From an uncultured Sutterella sp. (lineage in GTDB: Bacteria; Pseudomonadota; Gammaproteobacteria; Burkholderiales; Burkholderiaceae_F), in contig UQNA01000048.1 of the NCBI GenBank assembly GCA_900542195.1, positions 1 through 23,207 of the forward strand: DNA of 23,207 bases. Direction: 5' to 3'. Numbering within the stretch: the first letter of the stretch is position 1; every line of letters begins with the position of its first letter. Under the pieces are notes generated by a model. It saw only the letters and a list, made by a program, of their open reading frames with translations, did no database searches and was not told the origin of the DNA. Positions 20,512-23,207 of this stretch are shown in pieces. A program made the translations under genes and the position numbers.

Positions 20512-21447
20512 TTAATTCTGTTCCTTTTCTTCTTGCGGCTGAGCTTTCAAATTAACAAAATCAAAAACTTCCTCATCCATCAGATGAGACGGAGCTACGC
20601 GGCCTAAACTCTTAAAAATATTCTCCACCCGGCCCGGGTGCTCTTTGTCCATTTTCTCAATCAATTCTTTCATTTCTCGACGGCATTTGTCATCGGCTCC
20701 GCAAAGCTTCGGAATGATGTCGTAATTTTGAACCTTGCACCAGCGCTTCAAGTCTTTTTCCCGGATATAGATCATCGGCCGGATAACAATATGCTCCTTG
20801 GCATCGCTCAAAAGTTTCGGCGGCATCGACTTTAGACGTCCGCCGTAATACATATTGAGAAGCAATGTAGAAACCACATCGTCCATGTGGTGCCCTAAGG
20901 CAATCTTTGTAACCTTCTGCTCCCTAGCAATACGGTAAACAATGCCTCTTCTCAAACGAGAACATAAAGAACAAAAGTTTCTTGGATCTTGATACTTGGA
21001 TTTAACAATACTGAAAGTATCCTGATCTTCGATAAGGTATGGCACGCCAATCTTCTCGAGATGATTAACCAACTTATCCAACGGGAAATTGGGAAGATGC
21101 TGATTCAGACAAAAAGCTAGAAGTTCAAACTTCACGTTGCTTCTTCCCTGCAGTCTCACCAAAGCATCTAAAAGAGCATACGAGTCTTTGCCCCCGGATA
21201 CGCAGACCATGACCTTGTCGCCGTCTTCAATGAGATTGAAGTCGATAATAGCCTTCGCACAAAGTCTGACGATTCTTTTTTCAAGTTTTCGATTCTCAAA
21301 AGAAAGTCGCTGACGTGTCACCAAATTTTTTTTATCTTTCGCAGGCTCTATTTCATCCGCCGAGGTTTCGTCTGACGGCTCTTCGGCCACCAAAGAAAGT
21401 TCTTTCTCTTCTTCTTGGAGAAAATCTACCGCTTTAATTTTGATCAT
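20512..21447 (-). CDS. ttcA: tRNA 2-thiocytidine biosynthesis protein TtcA
   Basis: TtcA thiolates cytidine 32 in several tRNAs, using ATP and an oxygen-sensitive Fe-S cluster. The 311-residue product has the PP-loop SGGKDS (84-89), the cluster cysteines C159/C162 (CSLCSRLRRG) and C249 (LCG), and GHHMDD (185-190), all typical. An acidic N-terminal extension of about 45 residues precedes the conserved core, longer than in E. coli, which makes up for a shorter C-terminus. An extra cysteine, C255, lies close to C249. The ATG at 21447 is preferred to the TTG at 21459. The start overlaps folB by 14 bases, so translation is probably coupled. Confidence 0.95.
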   Translation of the reverse strand: MIKIKAVDFLQEEEKELSLVAEEPSDETSADEIEPAKDKKNLVTRQRLSFENRKLEKRIVRLCAKAIIDFNLIEDGDKVMVCVSGGKDSYALLDALVRLQGRSNVKFELLAFCLNQHLPNFPLDKLVNHLEKIGVPYLIEDQDTFSIVKSKYQDPRNFCSLCSRLRRGIVYRIAREQKVTKIALGHHMDDVVSTLLLNMYYGGRLKSMPPKLLSDAKEHIVIRPMIYIREKDLKRWCKVQNYDIIPKLCGADDKCRREMKELIEKMDKEHPGRVENIFKSLGRVAPSHLMDEEVFDFVNLKAQPQEEKEQN

Positions 21448-21826
21448 GCTGTTCAACAAATATCTCTATTCCAAAGGATGCACCGTCTGTCAGAACATCC
21501 AACTTTTCTGTCTTAACCTTTACCGCCTTTACCATGGGATTTGAGAGGACATGTTTAGCCACCGATGCAGCAAGAGTTTCCTGCAGATCAATGTGACCTT
21601 TTGAAAGGACTTCTTTTATAGAACCGATGATTTCTTCGTAGTTGTATACATTGGATAAGTCATCGTCGGTCGGATGATTTTCAACCCATGCTTCAACATT
21701 AAATCTAACAGATTGTTTTCGTTTTCTTTCAGAGTCATAAGCACCTATCGCAACATCCAGGACATAATCTGTCAAATGTACCTTGCGGTATTTGCCGGAA
21801 CACAGAAGAAAATCTTCTATCCGCAT
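21434..21826 (-). CDS. folB: Dihydroneopterin aldolase FolB
   Basis: FolB converts dihydroneopterin to hydroxymethyl-dihydropterin and glycolaldehyde in folate synthesis. The 130-residue product shows IGAYDSERKRKQSVRFNVE (27-45), with the conserved glutamate, 'YEEI' (64-67), 'LQETLAASVA' (81-90) with the substrate-binding glutamate, and a lysine-rich strand KAVKVKTEKLD (100-110). Length is about ten residues above usual, from an N-terminal extension. AAGGA lies 9 bases upstream of the ATG. It overlaps ttcA at its 3' end and is divergent from the DUF2905 gene after a 58-base spacer. Confidence 0.93.
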   Translation of the reverse strand: MRIEDFLLCSGKYRKVHLTDYVLDVAIGAYDSERKRKQSVRFNVEAWVENHPTDDDLSNVYNYEEIIGSIKEVLSKGHIDLQETLAASVAKHVLSNPMVKAVKVKTEKLDVLTDGASFGIEIFVEQHDQN

Positions 21827-21884
21827 TTATCGTTTTCCTTCGCTGAGTAACATCACTGCATTGATTTATGCCACAATCTAATGC

Positions 21885-22076
21885 ATGCGATGGATTCTTA
21901 CTATTTTTATAGCTCTCTGTATTCTGTCGTCTGCAATTCCTTGGCTTCAAAAGCTCGGAATCGGACGACTTCCGGGAGATATTAACTTCAAAATCTTCGG
22001 AAAAGAGATAAACATTCCGATTGCGAGCACTATTCTCATCGGAACTGTAATTCTTTTGATCGGAAAGTTACTTTGA
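21885..22076 (+). CDS. DUF2905-family small membrane protein
   Basis: The 63-residue product has two hydrophobic segments (about 3-20 and 45-62) flanking the family's conserved 'LGIGRLPGDINFK' (24-36) and 'FGKEINIPIAST' (38-49). DUF2905 proteins are widespread inner-membrane proteins without known function. No good Shine-Dalgarno is visible. Its last 9 bases overlap the 3' end of cca on the other strand. Confidence 0.9.
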   Translation: MRWILTIFIALCILSSAIPWLQKLGIGRLPGDINFKIFGKEINIPIASTILIGTVILLIGKLL

Positions 22077-23156
22077 GAATTTTTCAATTAACAAGCACCT
22101 TGCCTCGTCGACCAGTTTCGGCACATCCTTTTTATCTTTAACTTTTGCAACGATTTCCTTCAAGTCTAATTGTCTGACTGCATCAGCAAGGTGTTCCCAA
22201 TAGTCTCGCTCATCCTTTGAAAGATCAGTGTCATAGCACTCAAGCAATTGTTTAAATCTTTCAGGTCTTCTAAGCGAATCTGTCTTTTTCAAGAAGAGCA
22301 ATTTTTCAGAGGCCGAAGATGAAACTTTCGGAACCTTCTTTTCATAATTTTTGGCCAAGACTGCCAGTTCAGAATATTCCTTCGGCAGTCTTAGAGCTTT
22401 CAAAATCTTATTCAGATCTTGAACCGGAACCTCTTCTAGGCTCGCGACAAATCTTTTGAGCCTTGGATCCTTACTTTTAACCTCATCTACTTTTGCTAAA
22501 ACGGACGGAGAAAGCCTCCAGGCCGGAAACGCTCTTTCCAAGTATCCGGTTTCTCTCAAGACTTCAAAGAATCTGGATGGTTTAGATTCTTCTAGCGCCC
22601 GCAAAAATTCTTGAGTAACCCTTTCTTGAACTAAGTTATCGGACTCTCCCGACGAGACGATAGTCTGCAGAAGAGTCATCGTTTCCGGGGCAATAGAAAA
22701 TTCCGGCAGTCTTGCAGAGAATCTGGCAACCCTCAGCAATCGAACAGGATCCTCGACAAAAGCGTCGCTAACATGTCTCAATACTCGATTTTTTAAATCT
22801 TCTTTTCCGCCATAGCAATCAATTAGAGAGCCGTCTTCATCAAAAGCCATAGCGTTAATAGTCAAGTCTCGTCTTAGAAGATCCTCTTCTAACGTGACGG
22901 ATGGGTCGGCATGAAAGACAAAACCGTGATAGCCCTTCCCGCTTTTTCTTTCCGTGCGAGCGAGCGCCAACTCTTCTCCGTTCTTTGGATCAATAAAAAC
23001 CGGAAAGTCCGCGCCTACGGGAATAAAACCACGCTTAACCATTTCTTCCGGACTGGCACCGACTACGACCCAGTCCTTGTCCTGAGGCGCGATATCAAAA
23101 CCCTCTTCTTTTAAAAGAGTGTCTCTGACCCAACCTCCAACTATGTATCTTTTCAT
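22068..23156 (-). CDS. cca: CCA tRNA nucleotidyltransferase
   Basis: The enzyme adds or repairs the 3' CCA of tRNAs. The 362-residue product is a class II transferase: GGWVRD (7-12), catalytic aspartates D26 and D28 (QDKDWVVVG), RRDLTINAMA (95-104) and EDPVRLLRVARFSAR (135-149), followed by a helical tRNA-binding part. It is about 50 residues shorter than E. coli Cca. I see no HD phosphohydrolase motif, so the repair-associated phosphatase activity of the E. coli type is probably absent. GGAG lies 8 bases before the ATG. Confidence 0.95.
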   Translation of the reverse strand: MKRYIVGGWVRDTLLKEEGFDIAPQDKDWVVVGASPEEMVKRGFIPVGADFPVFIDPKNGEELALARTERKSGKGYHGFVFHADPSVTLEEDLLRRDLTINAMAFDEDGSLIDCYGGKEDLKNRVLRHVSDAFVEDPVRLLRVARFSARLPEFSIAPETMTLLQTIVSSGESDNLVQERVTQEFLRALEESKPSRFFEVLRETGYLERAFPAWRLSPSVLAKVDEVKSKDPRLKRFVASLEEVPVQDLNKILKALRLPKEYSELAVLAKNYEKKVPKVSSSASEKLLFLKKTDSLRRPERFKQLLECYDTDLSKDERDYWEHLADAVRQLDLKEIVAKVKDKKDVPKLVDEARCLLIEKFSK

Positions 23157-23174
23157 CTAACTTCTCCAAGGATA

Positions 23175-23194
23175 CCTCGGGTTTCAACCCGAGG
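23175..23194. terminator. Hairpin upstream of cca
   Basis: CCTCGGGT-TTCA-ACCCGAGG has an 8-base-pair stem with a tetraloop (arms extend to 9 with a 2-base centre). No T-run follows on either strand within view. It may close a neighbouring transcript outside the window or shape the cca leader. Confidence 0.4.
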
Positions 23195-23207
23195 AGGAAT
23201 TGGACAG

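Noticed and set aside
1..23207. tRNA or rRNA genes, CRISPR arrays, insertion sequences, phage attachment sites
   Set aside because: None were seen on either strand: no regular spaced repeats, no transposase frame and no tRNA-like cloverleaf with a TTCRA loop.

Overview
The window looks like chromosomal DNA of an anaerobic or microaerophilic gut betaproteobacterium, most likely Sutterellaceae (Parasutterella/Turicimonas-like). The reasons are Burkholderiales-type porins (Porin_4 style), exported FAD reductases each set beside a sensor kinase with a PhnD-like periplasmic domain, many Tat signals, and a moderate base composition. This assignment is inference; no rRNA or other strict marker is present.

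Layout. (A) 1-4808: a partial PhnD-domain sensor protein (minus strand, cut by the window edge) is divergent from an exported amidohydrolase-fold protein, an exported FAD reductase-like protein and a porin. (B) 5025-11596, minus strand: a six-gene respiratory operon transcribed as Tat-targeted four-cluster ferredoxin, aldehyde:ferredoxin-oxidoreductase (AOR) family molybdo/tungstoenzyme, unknown protein, multihaem cytochrome c, Tat lipoprotein ferredoxin, NrfD membrane subunit. The first three genes and the second ferredoxin follow the order of E. coli ydhY-ydhV-ydhW-ydhX. A cytochrome c is inserted, and NrfD stands where E. coli has the cytochrome b YdhU. (C) 11597-12698: a 1.1 kb gap holding a perfect FNR box, two small ORFs with good ribosome-binding sites, and several inverted repeats. 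(D) 12699-13874: a divergent moeA, probably supporting the AOR cofactor. (E) 14059-19393: a second sensing and respiration module, with Tat-exported fumarate-reductase-like flavoprotein, FixJ/TtrR-type response regulator and porin on the minus strand, and a divergent TtrS-like sensor kinase. (F) 19403-23156: housekeeping genes for a PEBP-family protein, a CBS-pair protein, ttcA, folB, a DUF2905 protein and cca.

How the parts may work together. Modules A and E share one plan: a binding-protein-like sensor detects a periplasmic compound, a porin admits it, and an exported flavoprotein probably uses it as electron acceptor. Neither flavoprotein has a haem or FMN domain, so the electron donor lies elsewhere. 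Block B would link an AOR-type two-electron oxidation or reduction to Fe-S proteins, a c-type cytochrome and a quinone-reactive NrfD subunit. The most striking detail is in the cytochrome: besides three CXXCH sites it has a C-X15-CH site reading C-X12-GKGCH, which resembles the unusual haem site of the MccA/SirA sulfite reductases.
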